Assembly (NCBI GenBank): GCA_036960565.1
Contig: JBALXQ010000031.1
Location: forward strand, 1-64,000
Source: Bermanella sp036960565
Lineage (GTDB): Bacteria; Pseudomonadota; Gammaproteobacteria; Pseudomonadales; Oceanobacteraceae
Length of the DNA stretch: 64,000 nucleotides
Reading direction: 5' to 3'
The notes below the pieces were generated by a model. The model saw only the letters and a program-made list of their open reading frames with translations. It searched no databases and had not been told where the DNA came from. A program made the position numbers and the translations under genes. Below, piece by piece: positions 45,794 through 54,623 of this stretch. Numbering within the stretch: the stretch's first letter is position 1; the number at the start of each line of letters is the position of its first letter.

Positions 45794-46684
45794 TTAATGA
45801 AGTCTATTGGCCTGGTTTTTTGCAGACTGCATTGGGAACAAACCATTAATATCACTTTGCCCAAAACTGTAGTGCTGACCACAAAATTGACAATCGGCAC
45901 GAATTTTTTGTTGCTCGTCTATGATTTCCTGGCAATCTTCATAGCCCATTTGCTCAAGAGCCACGGAAAGTCTCTCTTTCGTGCAGCTGCAACTAAACTT
46001 AAGTGGCTCATCATCATAGGTACGAACCACTTCCTCATGATACAGGCGGTGCAGAATTTGGTCGTTTTCTAAGTGCAGTAATTCATCGTTTTTAATGGTG
46101 CTACCTAGATGGGTAATACGCGTCCATGCATCTTCATCCACCTCCATCTCTTCTTGCAGCTCACCCAGCTTGGGTAATTCTTGTAGCAAAAATCCAGCTG
46201 CCACACCGGACTCACATCTCAGCCATAAGCGCGTAGCCAGTTGTTCCGATTGCTTAAAGTAACCTTCCAATGATTTAGAAAGATCGTCACCCTCCATTGC
46301 CACAATACCCTGGTAACGACGGCCTTCATCTGGATCGATGGTAATAATCAGTCGTGCGTCTGCACCCAATAAATTGTCGCCCGCCAGTTCTTTATCAGCG
46401 TCCAGACGCGCAATGCCGCGCATTTTTCCGTCATTGGTAGTTTCCGCCTGAAGTAGCTGCACAGGCCCATTTCCTTGCACTTGCAAAGTTAATAACCCGT
46501 TAATTTTAACCGTGGCGCTTAGTAAAGCGGCAGCGGCTAGTAACTGGCCCAATAACTTATTCACTTCTTCAGGATAAGATTGGCGCTCAAATATATCGGC
46601 CAGGGTTTTATTTAGCCCCACTAACTCGCCACGTACATGGCTTTTGTCAAAGGTGAAGCGTTGTAAAGAATCTGCAGTCGCCAT
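45794..46684 (-). CDS. hslO: Redox-regulated chaperone Hsp33
   Basis: A 296-residue cytoplasmic chaperone activated by oxidation. The C-terminal zinc site is complete: CSCTKERL and CQFC, four cysteines in the CxC...CxxC arrangement. The N-terminal domain is typical (DSLQRFTFDKSHVRGELVGL). It belongs to the cluster hslO-hslR-yrfG, transcribed yrfG to hslO, next to pckA as in E. coli. Confidence 0.95.
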   Translation of the reverse strand: MATADSLQRFTFDKSHVRGELVGLNKTLADIFERQSYPEEVNKLLGQLLAAAALLSATVKINGLLTLQVQGNGPVQLLQAETTNDGKMRGIARLDADKELAGDNLLGADARLIITIDPDEGRRYQGIVAMEGDDLSKSLEGYFKQSEQLATRLWLRCESGVAAGFLLQELPKLGELQEEMEVDEDAWTRITHLGSTIKNDELLHLENDQILHRLYHEEVVRTYDDEPLKFSCSCTKERLSVALEQMGYEDCQEIIDEQQKIRADCQFCGQHYSFGQSDINGLFPMQSAKNQANRLH

Positions 46685-46731
46685 GGGATTTGCCTATTAA
46701 AAAATTAGTTTCATTGAAAAAAGACTCGGAT

Positions 46732-47139
46732 CTACTCACCAGATTCACTGTTCACTTCATTAAAGTGGTGTATTTGGCGCCGCTCTTTCTTATTGGGCTT
46801 GTGATCAAATATGGGGTTAGCGTGTTTAAATTTACGGCGACGCTCACTTTCATCCATGCGCAACTTAATGCTGGCAACGGTTTCCTCATATAAAAGGGCA
46901 GCCTCTGGAGCACCTCGACGCTGTTCGCTTAGTGTCTTAACTTCAACAGTCTTTTCATCAAAGCCCTGGCGAATTTTCAGCATGGCACCCAGCTCTACCA
47001 TTTTACTCACCTTGCAGCGTTGCTCGTTGTAATGCACTTTGCCGCCCTCAATAGCATTCTTAGCAAGCGCTCGGGTTTTATAAAAACGAGCGGCCCACAG
47101 CCATTTATCTAAGCGGACTTTCTTTTGCGTTTCACTCAT
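46732..47139 (-). CDS. hslR: Ribosome-associated heat-shock protein Hsp15
   Basis: A 135-residue basic RNA-binding protein with an N-terminal S4 domain (VRLDKWLWAARFYKTRALAKNAI) and a Lys/Arg-rich tail. It binds stalled 50S subunits that carry nascent chains. ATG at 47139 (MSETQKK) overlaps the yrfG stop by 8 bp; an upstream GTG is less likely. Same strand as yrfG and hslO. Confidence 0.92.
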   Translation of the reverse strand: MSETQKKVRLDKWLWAARFYKTRALAKNAIEGGKVHYNEQRCKVSKMVELGAMLKIRQGFDEKTVEVKTLSEQRRGAPEAALLYEETVASIKLRMDESERRRKFKHANPIFDHKPNKKERRQIHHFNEVNSESGE

Positions 47140-47812
47140 GATCTGTATCACTGGGGGTGTAAGTGGGCATGATATCGCTGAATTGATCCACGGCCTTAAA
47201 TTGTGAAATATCTCGCTTGGGCTTTTGACTGTCTGGCTGACTGATACACAGTAGGTGCTCGAAGCCGTATTTTCGCGCAGATTCTAACACAGGCAAACTG
47301 TCATCAATAAGCACGGTACGCTGCAAATCAAACGGTGAATTTTTCATTAGGGATTGCCAAAAACCCTGCTCTTCTTTTGGAAAAGCATAATCGTGAGAGC
47401 TGATGATGCCATCCACCATTTTGTCCAAATTAGTGTGTAACATTTTTAAATTAACGCTATCGCGATGAGCATTGGTAACAATAATACTTTTCTTACCTGC
47501 TTTTTTTAAAGCCAATAAAAAATCTTGTACATGGGGGCGAAACTGAATTTTATCGCTAATATCTTCCTTCAGTTTAGCAATGGGCATGCCGGTGAGATCG
47601 CTCCAGTAGTCAAGGCAATACCATTCTAACTGACCCACCTTGTCTTGCATTTGCTGATTCAGTTTGGCTAGAGCCTGGGCCGGCTCCATCTCATGGAAAT
47701 CAGCATATTTAACCGGCAAATGCTGCATCCAAAAGTAATTGTCAAAATGCAAATCTAATAAAGTGCCGTCCATGTCCAATAGCACGGTATCAATTTGATC
47801 CCATTCAATCAT
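47132..47812 (-). CDS. yrfG: HAD-family GMP/IMP nucleotidase YrfG
   Basis: A 226-residue HAD-superfamily phosphatase. Motif I is LLDMDGTLLD, motif II IIVTNAH, and the motif IV region VLIDDSLPVLESA. The E. coli orthologue dephosphorylates purine nucleoside monophosphates, and the order yrfG-hslR-hslO-pckA is conserved. The coding end overlaps hslR. Its upstream gap is divergent from nudE. Confidence 0.9.
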   Translation of the reverse strand: MIEWDQIDTVLLDMDGTLLDLHFDNYFWMQHLPVKYADFHEMEPAQALAKLNQQMQDKVGQLEWYCLDYWSDLTGMPIAKLKEDISDKIQFRPHVQDFLLALKKAGKKSIIVTNAHRDSVNLKMLHTNLDKMVDGIISSHDYAFPKEEQGFWQSLMKNSPFDLQRTVLIDDSLPVLESARKYGFEHLLCISQPDSQKPKRDISQFKAVDQFSDIMPTYTPSDTDHE

Positions 47813-47965
47813 TTACAAAACCCCATGGTTATTATGAACACCCTACGTCTAAAACGTAGATTGGCGCATCTATTCTGATCCTATAGATGAGGGCACAGAT
47901 ACAGACTTCAAGTCATGAGCCAATAAGTTCATACTAGGCGGCTAAATGGCCAAATTATAGTGTCT

Positions 47966-48592
47966 ATGACAGAACAAGCTAAAGCGCCCAGTTCACCGGG
48001 TGAAAACGATAAACAAGTTAAACCCCGCATTCATGCCCGCCATGTTGTAGCACAAAGCCGGCTTTTCACCGTAGAATCCCTCGAGATGGAATTTTCCAAT
48101 GGCGTTCAACGTACATATGAACGTCTAGCCTCTGGTGGCCACGGAGCCGTCATGATGGTGCCCATTGACGAAAATGGCCAAGTTTTACTCATTCGTGAGT
48201 ATGGGGTAGGCATTGAAGATTATACGCTTACCTTGCCCAAAGGCGCCGTTGATCTTGGTGAAAGCATTGAACAAGCAGCCAATCGTGAGCTCAAAGAAGA
48301 GATAGGCAAGGGCGCCAATAAGCTTCATTACTTAAAGTCCATGAGCCTTTCGCCCAGTTACATGAAGAGCAGTATCGATATTTTTATCGCTCAGGGTTTA
48401 TATGAAGAAACTTTACCTGGCGATGAGCCAGAACCTTTACAAGTTGTTCCTTGGCCGTTGAGTAAAATAGATGAGCTCGTGAGCCGTGCAGATGTAACTG
48501 AAGGCCGCGCCATTGCGGCTCTTTACATGGCCAAATCATGGTTTGAAAACAATCAAGGGAATATGGACAAAACAGCGTCCATCGAGAAATAA
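47966..48592 (+). CDS. nudE: ADP compounds hydrolase NudE
   Basis: A 208-residue Nudix hydrolase acting on ADP-ribose, NADH, and Ap(n)A-type compounds. The Nudix box is GAVDLGESIEQAANRELKEE-IG in two parts, complete. N-terminal lead is longer than in E. coli (186 residues). ATG at 47966 (MTEQAK) is given; a GTG 6 bp upstream is possible. cysQ starts 13 bp downstream, so the two form an operon that can recycle nucleotide by-products. Confidence 0.9.
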   Translation: MTEQAKAPSSPGENDKQVKPRIHARHVVAQSRLFTVESLEMEFSNGVQRTYERLASGGHGAVMMVPIDENGQVLLIREYGVGIEDYTLTLPKGAVDLGESIEQAANRELKEEIGKGANKLHYLKSMSLSPSYMKSSIDIFIAQGLYEETLPGDEPEPLQVVPWPLSKIDELVSRADVTEGRAIAALYMAKSWFENNQGNMDKTASIEK

Positions 48593-48605
48593 CAGGATAC
48601 CCCCT

Positions 48606-49421
48606 ATGCAGCCTAATTATGCTGATGTAATAGATTTAGCCCGTAAAGCTGGCCGCGCCATAATAGATGTTTATAAGCGTAGCGAGTATACCGTGGTGGA
48701 AAAGGCCAATAGCAGCCCGATCACCGAAGCCGATGTAGCCGCCAACAAAATATTAACAGATGGCTTAAGCGCCATTATTGATATTCCGGTTATCAGTGAA
48801 GAAACCGATGTTCCCAGCCAACAAGAACGTACCCAGTGGTCACGATTCTGGCTGATTGACCCGCTAGATGGCACCAAGGAGTTCATTGATCGCAACGACG
48901 AATTCACAATTAATATCGCCATTATTGAAAATGGCGAACCAATATTTGGTTTGATTTACGTACCTGTAAGCGACGAATGTTATTACGGAGGAGACGGTAA
49001 GGCCTTCCTTAAAAAAGGAGAGGAACCTGCTTCTTTATTAAAAACCATTAACCCAAATAGCCAAATCCGTGAAAACGGCTGTATTCGCGTTTTTTCCAGT
49101 CGTCGTCACTCAACTGACCAATTACAACATTTATGTAATCGCTTGGAAGAAAAAATGGCACCGGTGCAAAGATTCCCAATTGGCAGCGCCTTAAAGCTAG
49201 CCTACTTGGCCGCAGGTAAGGGAGATATCTATGCTCGGTTTGGTAATGTCAGCGAATGGGATGTTGCTGCGGGCCACGCTATTTTACGCTGTGTTGGTGG
49301 TGACCTTTTAAGCCTTCAATACGAAACAATTCAATACGGGCGCAAACCAACCATGATAGTGCCAGGGTTCCTAGCGGTGGCTTATATAGATTTTGACTGG
49401 CGCCCTATTTTACTTACCTAG
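48606..49421 (+). CDS. cysQ: 3'(2'),5'-bisphosphate nucleotidase CysQ
   Basis: A 271-residue inositol-monophosphatase-fold enzyme that removes 3'-phosphoadenosine 5'-phosphate made in sulphate assimilation. Metal ligands: SEETD, DPLDGTKEF, and C-terminal WDVAAGHAIL. ATG at 48606 (MQPNYADVIDLARKAG) with AGGATA upstream is chosen; an upstream frame inside nudE is spurious. nudE-cysQ neighbourhood is common in gammaproteobacteria. Confidence 0.94.
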   Translation: MQPNYADVIDLARKAGRAIIDVYKRSEYTVVEKANSSPITEADVAANKILTDGLSAIIDIPVISEETDVPSQQERTQWSRFWLIDPLDGTKEFIDRNDEFTINIAIIENGEPIFGLIYVPVSDECYYGGDGKAFLKKGEEPASLLKTINPNSQIRENGCIRVFSSRRHSTDQLQHLCNRLEEKMAPVQRFPIGSALKLAYLAAGKGDIYARFGNVSEWDVAAGHAILRCVGGDLLSLQYETIQYGRKPTMIVPGFLAVAYIDFDWRPILLT

Positions 49422-49439
49422 TTTGCTATTAATGATTAA

Positions 49440-49480
49440 CTTGAGCGTAATATTTTTATCCTGCGCTCAAGCTATTTTTT
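49440..49480 (+). terminator. Terminator after cysQ
   Basis: TTGAGCG and CGCTCAA (7 bp, extendable by one pair) enclose a 16-base loop and are followed by a run of six T at 49475-49480. Confidence 0.75.
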
Positions 49481-49720
49481 GCCTTTTAAAGTAATTCCTT
49501 TCTTCGCAAGACCTATCCAGACAAAATGTTTTTCAGCACTTAGCGCCATTTAATGTGCCCACATAAGGGTTATTAATTGAAAGCTAAAGATGTCACAAAG
49601 GTCACTAATTACAATTACCTTATATCCCCTTATTTTTAATCTTAAAATCATCCAAAAATCCCGCCCTGTACCTAGCAAGCTTAACTATTATTAAGTGTGA
49701 ACAGGCAGGATTATTTGAAT

Positions 49721-49933
49721 ATGATGTATCGAGTTCATCCAAAGATTTACCGCTTGCAACACGAGATTCACAGTCTTATGCGGCACATGGCCAATGCTCA
49801 GCGGCGTTTGGGCATAAGTAACCCTGCAATTCTGAATAGTTATCGAGAGATGATTCGTGCACGTCAGGATTTGGTGAAGTTACTGCAAAGGCAGCAGCAA
49901 ATACCGACCCTGGATTTAGACGAAGTCACCTAA
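49721..49933 (+). CDS. Small hypothetical protein
   Basis: A 70-residue basic, helical protein (MMYRVHPKIYRLQHEIHSLM...RARQDLVKLLQRQQQ). ATG at 49721 with AGGCAGGA about 10 bp upstream; the two Met codons at 49721 and 49724 are both possible. Composition is Arg/Gln/His-rich, without cysteine or membrane segment. I do not recognise a family. It stands alone between cysQ and a repeat cluster. Confidence 0.55.
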   Translation: MMYRVHPKIYRLQHEIHSLMRHMANAQRRLGISNPAILNSYREMIRARQDLVKLLQRQQQIPTLDLDEVT

Positions 49934-50389
49934 GTAAAAGATTAAAAACAATAACAAGAAGAGATAAGCCTAATTGAAACCCCATAGCCAATTTAATGTC
50001 ATGCCGTGTAATTGAACGATTAAAATGCATGAATGAAATAATTGACTGCTGAGTACTTAGGCCTTTGCGGGATGGTTAAAAGGACTTAATTGATAGGTCG
50101 AAGCAGGAGCCAGATCCGAGCAAATTTTTGCCCGTGCATCACTGACTTATCGCTCCTGCCATGACCACCAGGGATAGTGGAAATGAAAATAATGCATGGA
50201 CAAATAAAAGGATTTATTTGATAGAGCGAAGCAGGAGCCAGAGCCGAGCAATTATCTTTCCTGGCACCGCGATATTGCTTACATGGATGTAAGTACTTAG
50301 GATTTGCTGGGACGATTAAAAGGACTTAATCGATAGAGCGAAGCTGGGAGCCAGAGCCGAGCAAAAACCCTGTAGTGCATCCCTGCACG
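49934..50389. repeat. Cluster of three 46-bp intergenic repeats
   Basis: A 456-bp stretch without genes. Three copies of a 46-47-bp unit, starting AAAAGGACTTAATTGATAG and ending GAGCCAGAGCCGAGCAA, lie at 50078-50123, 50206-50251 and 50318-50364. Copies 1 and 3 are extended upstream by a shared segment starting GTACTTAGG (50052, 50292). Palindrome CTTACAT-GG-ATGTAAG lies just before copy 3 (about 50279-50294), and GTGCA-TCCC-TGCAC (50375-50388) closes the cluster. Confidence 0.85.
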
Positions 50390-50752
50390 TCACCCCACAG
50401 TTCTTTCCACAGCTTTTAGTAAGCGCGCTTTATCAACGGGCTTGGCAATCCAGCCTGTGGCGCCCACTGTTTTAGCTTTTTGTTTTTTGTAATCAGCGGT
50501 TTCGGTGGTGATGACTAAAATGGGTTTACGTTTATAAGCGTCCAGCTTACGCAAATGGCTAACCAAACTCATGCCACCCATTTCCGGCATATTTAAATCA
50601 GTGATAACCAAATCCACTGTGTGTCCCTTGGCAAATTCCAATGCCTCTCGACCGTTTTCTTTTAAAAAAACATTGTGCCCTTCACTTTCCAGCACCACCT
50701 TCATCAAGGTGCGAATTGCAGCACTATCATCCACGGCCAATATATTTGCCAT
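50390..50752 (-). CDS. CheY-like single-domain response regulator
   Basis: A 120-residue receiver domain without output domain. Acidic pair D8/D9, phosphoacceptor Asp52 (VITDLNMPEMGG), Thr in VITTETAD, Lys in AKPVDKARLL. Most like PilH/CheY-type regulators that signal by protein contact. It is 61 bp downstream of the diguanylate cyclase on the same strand, so the two may be co-transcribed. The cognate kinase is not in the window. Confidence 0.9.
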   Translation of the reverse strand: MANILAVDDSAAIRTLMKVVLESEGHNVFLKENGREALEFAKGHTVDLVITDLNMPEMGGMSLVSHLRKLDAYKRKPILVITTETADYKKQKAKTVGATGWIAKPVDKARLLKAVERTVG

Positions 50753-50813
50753 ATGCAGTCCCTTATTAAATTTGGTTTACCTAAGCATAGAACAGTCTGG
50801 CTTATGCATAGGT

Positions 50814-51926
50814 TTATTTAGCAACCACCAAACAATTTCGGCCATTAGACTTAGCTTGGTACAACGCTTTGTCTGCCCGTTCAATTACGGCCTTAACCGA
50901 TTCCCCACTTTTATGACAAGCCATACCAAAGCTAGCGGTGATATGTAAAGACTTTGGAGCCTTCCCTTTTCCCCGTTTATTTTTGTCACGCTTGAGCCCT
51001 TTTGGATACAGCTCGTATGCAGCTAGACGCTCCCGAGTAGCCTGAACATGAGGGGCTAACTCCAAAGCCTGGCCCTTGGGAAACATTAAAATAAATTCTT
51101 CGCCGCCATAACGATACGCTACCGCCCCTGAAGTTTTACCAATTAACTTGGCCACCACTTTTAAAACATCATCCCCCACTTGATGACCATGCTTGTCGTT
51201 AAATAATTTAAAATGATCCACATCCACCATCACTAAACAATAATGCTTGCCTGCGGTTTTAAGCTTAAACATCAAGGCTCTGCGCCCCAGTATTCCGGTT
51301 AGCTCATCCACATACGCCAAGATATAAGCATCCAGGGATAGCGAGAACAGCTGGGAAAATATCCCCCATATAATTAAATAATTATCAGAGCCCCACTCAA
51401 ACAGAAAGCCCGCTATGGTATATAACGGCCAATAGGCGGCCCAGCGACCGGTGCGCTGCCATTTATGAACAAACAACAAAGGCGTTAGCAGACAAAACAC
51501 ACTGACCCATTCCAACGGCCAATCTGCGTAACTCAATAATTCTTCGCTAATAGGAACAACGCGCTTTGCCAGCGCTATAAATAAAACAAATATGGCTAAA
51601 TTCAGTATATGTAACCAATGCAGCCAAGGCTTTTTTTCCCATTGAAGATTCACAAACCAGATATAAGACAAGAAACAATTAGTGGCAAAGGGCGCATAAA
51701 TATCCAACCCCAAGTGCCATTCCCCCGACACTAGTAATGCCACTATCGGCAAGGTCGAAAACACAACCTGCTGTTGCACCAACAAGTAAGCTCGCCCCAG
51801 CACAAATAGAGCCACAGCCATAAGGATAAAATCAGGAAAGAGAAAAATATCGGGCGGCAAGAACCCCAATAGCACAAAACAAGCGAGCGGAAACAAAATA
51901 TTAAGAAGCATTAAACGCTGATGCAT
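50814..51926 (-). CDS. Membrane diguanylate cyclase (GGDEF)
   Basis: A 370-residue protein: an N-terminal membrane region of about six hydrophobic segments (residues 5-195) and a GGDEF domain (about 205-365). The active site GGEEF (274-278) and metal ligand Asp235 (VDVDHF) are intact, so it should make c-di-GMP. The inhibitory RxxD motif is missing: residues 265-268 read TSGA. The membrane part resembles 7TM-like sensor modules but I do not recognise a named one. Paired with a CheY-like gene. Confidence 0.9.
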   Translation of the reverse strand: MHQRLMLLNILFPLACFVLLGFLPPDIFLFPDFILMAVALFVLGRAYLLVQQQVVFSTLPIVALLVSGEWHLGLDIYAPFATNCFLSYIWFVNLQWEKKPWLHWLHILNLAIFVLFIALAKRVVPISEELLSYADWPLEWVSVFCLLTPLLFVHKWQRTGRWAAYWPLYTIAGFLFEWGSDNYLIIWGIFSQLFSLSLDAYILAYVDELTGILGRRALMFKLKTAGKHYCLVMVDVDHFKLFNDKHGHQVGDDVLKVVAKLIGKTSGAVAYRYGGEEFILMFPKGQALELAPHVQATRERLAAYELYPKGLKRDKNKRGKGKAPKSLHITASFGMACHKSGESVKAVIERADKALYQAKSNGRNCLVVAK

Positions 51927-52013
51927 TGCCTGTCCCTGGCTGAAGAAGGTATTGCTGTGCGCTTTAAGTATAGACCTGTTAATACATCGCGCCGGAAGAT
52001 TACTGACAGAGCC

Positions 52014-52733
52014 TTAAGCAAGCATAAAAGGCAACACCAAGGCACACAGTAATGCCATGAAGCACATACTAAGGGCAGCAAAGGCGCCTTGCACGCTACC
52101 CATTTCCAGTGCTCTGGCAGTGCCTACCGCATGGGCACACACCCCCAGCGCAGTGCCTTGAGCTGCGGCATGATTAATTCTAAATAGACGTAACAAAGGA
52201 GCCGCAATGATGGCGCCAAATACGCCAGTAAACATGACCAAGGCTGCCGCCAAGGCCGCCACCCCACCAATGCCTGGTGCTAGCTCTATGGCAATGGCGG
52301 TGGTGATTGATTTTGTCCACATAGTGTTAACGCTCACATCACTGCCCTGCCCAAGATACACAATGAATACCGCCACAAAAATAGTGAACCCACCAGCCAC
52401 GACATTTGTAACCACAAAGGCAAACCAATAACGCTTCAATAAATTAAGGTTTTCATACAAGGGGATGGCTAGGGCCACGATCACCGGCCCGAGCAACTGA
52501 TTTAGAGATTGCGCACTTTCAAAGTATCGAGAGTAAGTTAAATCGGTAAGTAGAATCATCGAACATAAACTCAAGGCACTTACCAAAACAGGATGTAACC
52601 ATGGCTTTGAACCTGATGATTTAAAAAGCGCTAAGCCAGCCTGAAAACTTAATAAGGTTAACAACAGACCTAAATAAGGGCTTTGCCAAATTCCAGATAT
52701 CGCGTCTTGCCAAGCCATTATGCCACCTGCCAT
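52014..52733 (-). CDS. lrgB: LrgB-like membrane protein
   Basis: A 239-residue inner-membrane protein with six to seven hydrophobic segments. Family motifs: LLGPVIVALAIPLYENL, SITTAIAIELAPGIGGVAALAA in part, and AAQGTALGVCAHAVGTARALEMG. LrgB/YohK proteins form with LrgA a membrane system described as holin-like or as a pyruvate/metabolite transporter. Gene order lrgA-lrgB with a 43-bp gap supports the pair. Confidence 0.88.
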   Translation of the reverse strand: MAGGIMAWQDAISGIWQSPYLGLLLTLLSFQAGLALFKSSGSKPWLHPVLVSALSLCSMILLTDLTYSRYFESAQSLNQLLGPVIVALAIPLYENLNLLKRYWFAFVVTNVVAGGFTIFVAVFIVYLGQGSDVSVNTMWTKSITTAIAIELAPGIGGVAALAAALVMFTGVFGAIIAAPLLRLFRINHAAAQGTALGVCAHAVGTARALEMGSVQGAFAALSMCFMALLCALVLPFMLA

Positions 52734-52776
52734 TGCATGTGTATTTTACTTATATTAAGCCTTAATTTATTCATCA

Positions 52777-53121
52777 CTATTTTCCCTGCCACCTTAAAAT
52801 GGTCTGCATCATCCAACCACAAAGAGGAATCCCAACCAGCAAACTTACGACCATGGCAACCACAATAATGATTCCGTCTTGCTGCAAAAGATAAAGATGA
52901 CTAACAATCCCCACCGAAGCCGGAACTATAAATAAAGGGAGATAAGGCAATAGCGAATCACTTGAACTTTTAATAGATTTTGGAACTCCTGAGCGCACCA
53001 CTAAAAAAACAAATAATAAAAGCATGCCCATAACCGATCCAGGAATTGGCCAAGAAAATAAATTGGCAATAAATTCACCCAGCAGAAAAAATATAAGTAA
53101 TACAATAAAACCATTTAACAT
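52777..53121 (-). CDS. lrgA: CidA/LrgA-like membrane protein
   Basis: A 114-residue protein with four hydrophobic segments: LNGFIVLLIFFLLGEFIANLF, PIPGSVMGMLLLFVFLV and so on. This is the length of the LrgA/CidA family. ATG at 53121 is chosen; the longer frame from a GTG at 53208 adds 29 residues encoded by a duplicated upstream segment and is unlikely to be translated. No good ribosome binding site is seen before either start. Forms a pair with lrgB. Confidence 0.83.
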   Translation of the reverse strand: MLNGFIVLLIFFLLGEFIANLFSWPIPGSVMGMLLLFVFLVVRSGVPKSIKSSSDSLLPYLPLFIVPASVGIVSHLYLLQQDGIIIVVAMVVSLLVGIPLCGWMMQTILRWQGK

Positions 53122-53125
53122 AGAT

Positions 53126-53405
53126 GCGTTTTTAACCAATTTAAGAGCAGGATACGGCGGCCGTGGCCTACCATCAATTGTCCCTAAGTTATGCAGGAAG
53201 TTATCCACAGAATATGTGCAAAACTTTATTTGTTTTCAATTTATAACAAAGAAAATTATTTTATAATTTAAAAAATCAAGAAAAATTTAAAATTATAAAT
53301 GGCGTATTTTTAACCAATTTAACAAGCCTCTCCAGCTGACGGGACTGTCCGCAAACTGTCCTAAAGTTTTCCAGTAAGTTATCCACAGATTCTGTGTAGA
53401 ACTTT
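53126..53405. repeat. Duplicated element (178-bp period) with two DnaA-box sequences
   Basis: Bases 53126-53227 and 53302-53405 are diverged direct copies. Both contain TTTTTAACCAATTTAA at one end and, 178 bp apart, AAGTTATCCACAGA with a perfect TTATCCACA (53201-53209 and 53379-53387). About 75 bp of very AT-rich DNA lie between them (53228-53301). The stretch 53122-53690 between lrgA and hemC has no gene. Confidence 0.8.
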
Positions 53406-53690
53406 TCTTCCTGCTGCTATCACAGCGCAGCAACACATTAAAATCAGGGCTCTTTTGCCATAAATGAATAAGAGCCGATACCAAATTAAAATAGCGCCTA
53501 TGATCCAATACTATAGAGAGGTAATAATCATGAGATTGCCCAAGAAGAATAGAAGGAATAGCGCCCTGAAAACCAATGTCACAATTGAAAAATACAGTTT
53601 ATCAGCCCGGGAATGATTTAGACCCTGAAAAATGAGGAAATCTGCCGTATCATGCCCCAATCTTATACTTGTGTGAATCCAAGGTCTTTT

Positions 53691-54623
53691 ATGTCTGTAT
53701 TACGCATCGCCACGCGCAAAAGTAAACTGGCCTTATGGCAGGCCGAGTTCGTTAAAGCGGAATTGCAAAAATTGCACCCGCAGCTAGAAGTGGAATTGGT
53801 CACTTTCACAACCCAAGGGGATAAAATTCTAGACACCCCTCTTGCCAAAATTGGTGGTAAGGGCTTGTTTGTTAAAGAGTTAGAAGTGGCCATGCTTGAT
53901 GGCCGCGCCGACATCGCCGTTCACAGCATGAAGGATGTTCCAATGGAATTCCCGGAAGGGCTAGGGCTGCCAGTTATTTGTGAACGCGAAGACCCTACCG
54001 ACGCCTTTGTATCCAACAATTATAAAAGCTTTGAAGATCTGCCTCAGGGCGCCCGTGTGGGTACCTCAAGTTTACGTCGCCAATGCCAGTTAATGGCTGC
54101 CCGCCCTGACCTTAAAGTTTCCAGCCTACGGGGCAATGTTCAAACCCGATTAGGAAAGCTGGATAACGATGATTACGATGCCATTATTCTTGCCAGTGCA
54201 GGCCTTATTCGCCTTGAATTGAAAGATCGTATCGCCGAATACATCAGCGAAGAAGTTAGTTTGCCCGCTGGTGGCCAAGGCGCTGTAGGTATCGAGTGCC
54301 GTATTGATGATGAAACCACCAAAGCTTTATTGGCTCCACTTAATCACAAGCCAACATCTGACCGCGTCACAGCAGAACGCGCCATGAATAAACGCTTGCA
54401 AGGAGGGTGTCAGGTACCTATTGCTTGTTTTGCCACATTAGATGGTGAAGAACTTTACCTGCGCGGCTTAGTCGGTAGTGAAAATGGTGACGAGATTATT
54501 CGCAGCGAAGTGCGCGGCAATATTGCTCAGGCTGAAGCCATTGGTATTCAAGCCGCTGAAGATTTACTTAGCCAAGGCGCCGCTCGTATTTTGAGTAATG
54601 TCTATGGACACAAGGTAGATTAA
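53691..54623 (+). CDS. hemC: Porphobilinogen deaminase HemC
   Basis: A 310-residue cytoplasmic enzyme polymerising four porphobilinogens to hydroxymethylbilane. Motifs: RIATRKSKLALWQA, HSMKDVP, GTSSLRRQCQL, and LQGGCQVPIA, whose Cys carries the dipyrromethane cofactor. The ATG at 53691 (MSVLRIA) with AAGG at good distance is chosen rather than an ATG 39 bp upstream. The stop shares one base with the hemD start (TAATG). Confidence 0.96.
   Translation: MSVLRIATRKSKLALWQAEFVKAELQKLHPQLEVELVTFTTQGDKILDTPLAKIGGKGLFVKELEVAMLDGRADIAVHSMKDVPMEFPEGLGLPVICEREDPTDAFVSNNYKSFEDLPQGARVGTSSLRRQCQLMAARPDLKVSSLRGNVQTRLGKLDNDDYDAIILASAGLIRLELKDRIAEYISEEVSLPAGGQGAVGIECRIDDETTKALLAPLNHKPTSDRVTAERAMNKRLQGGCQVPIACFATLDGEELYLRGLVGSENGDEIIRSEVRGNIAQAEAIGIQAAEDLLSQGAARILSNVYGHKVD

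Noticed and set aside
50078..50364. CRISPR array in the 50-kb repeat cluster
   Set aside because: Only three units, irregular spacing of 128 and 112 bp, no cas genes, and the repeats are longer and less exact than CRISPR repeats.
53293..53508. A 71-residue minus-strand frame upstream of hemC
   Set aside because: It runs through the duplicated DnaA-box element and shows no protein family features or ribosome binding site.
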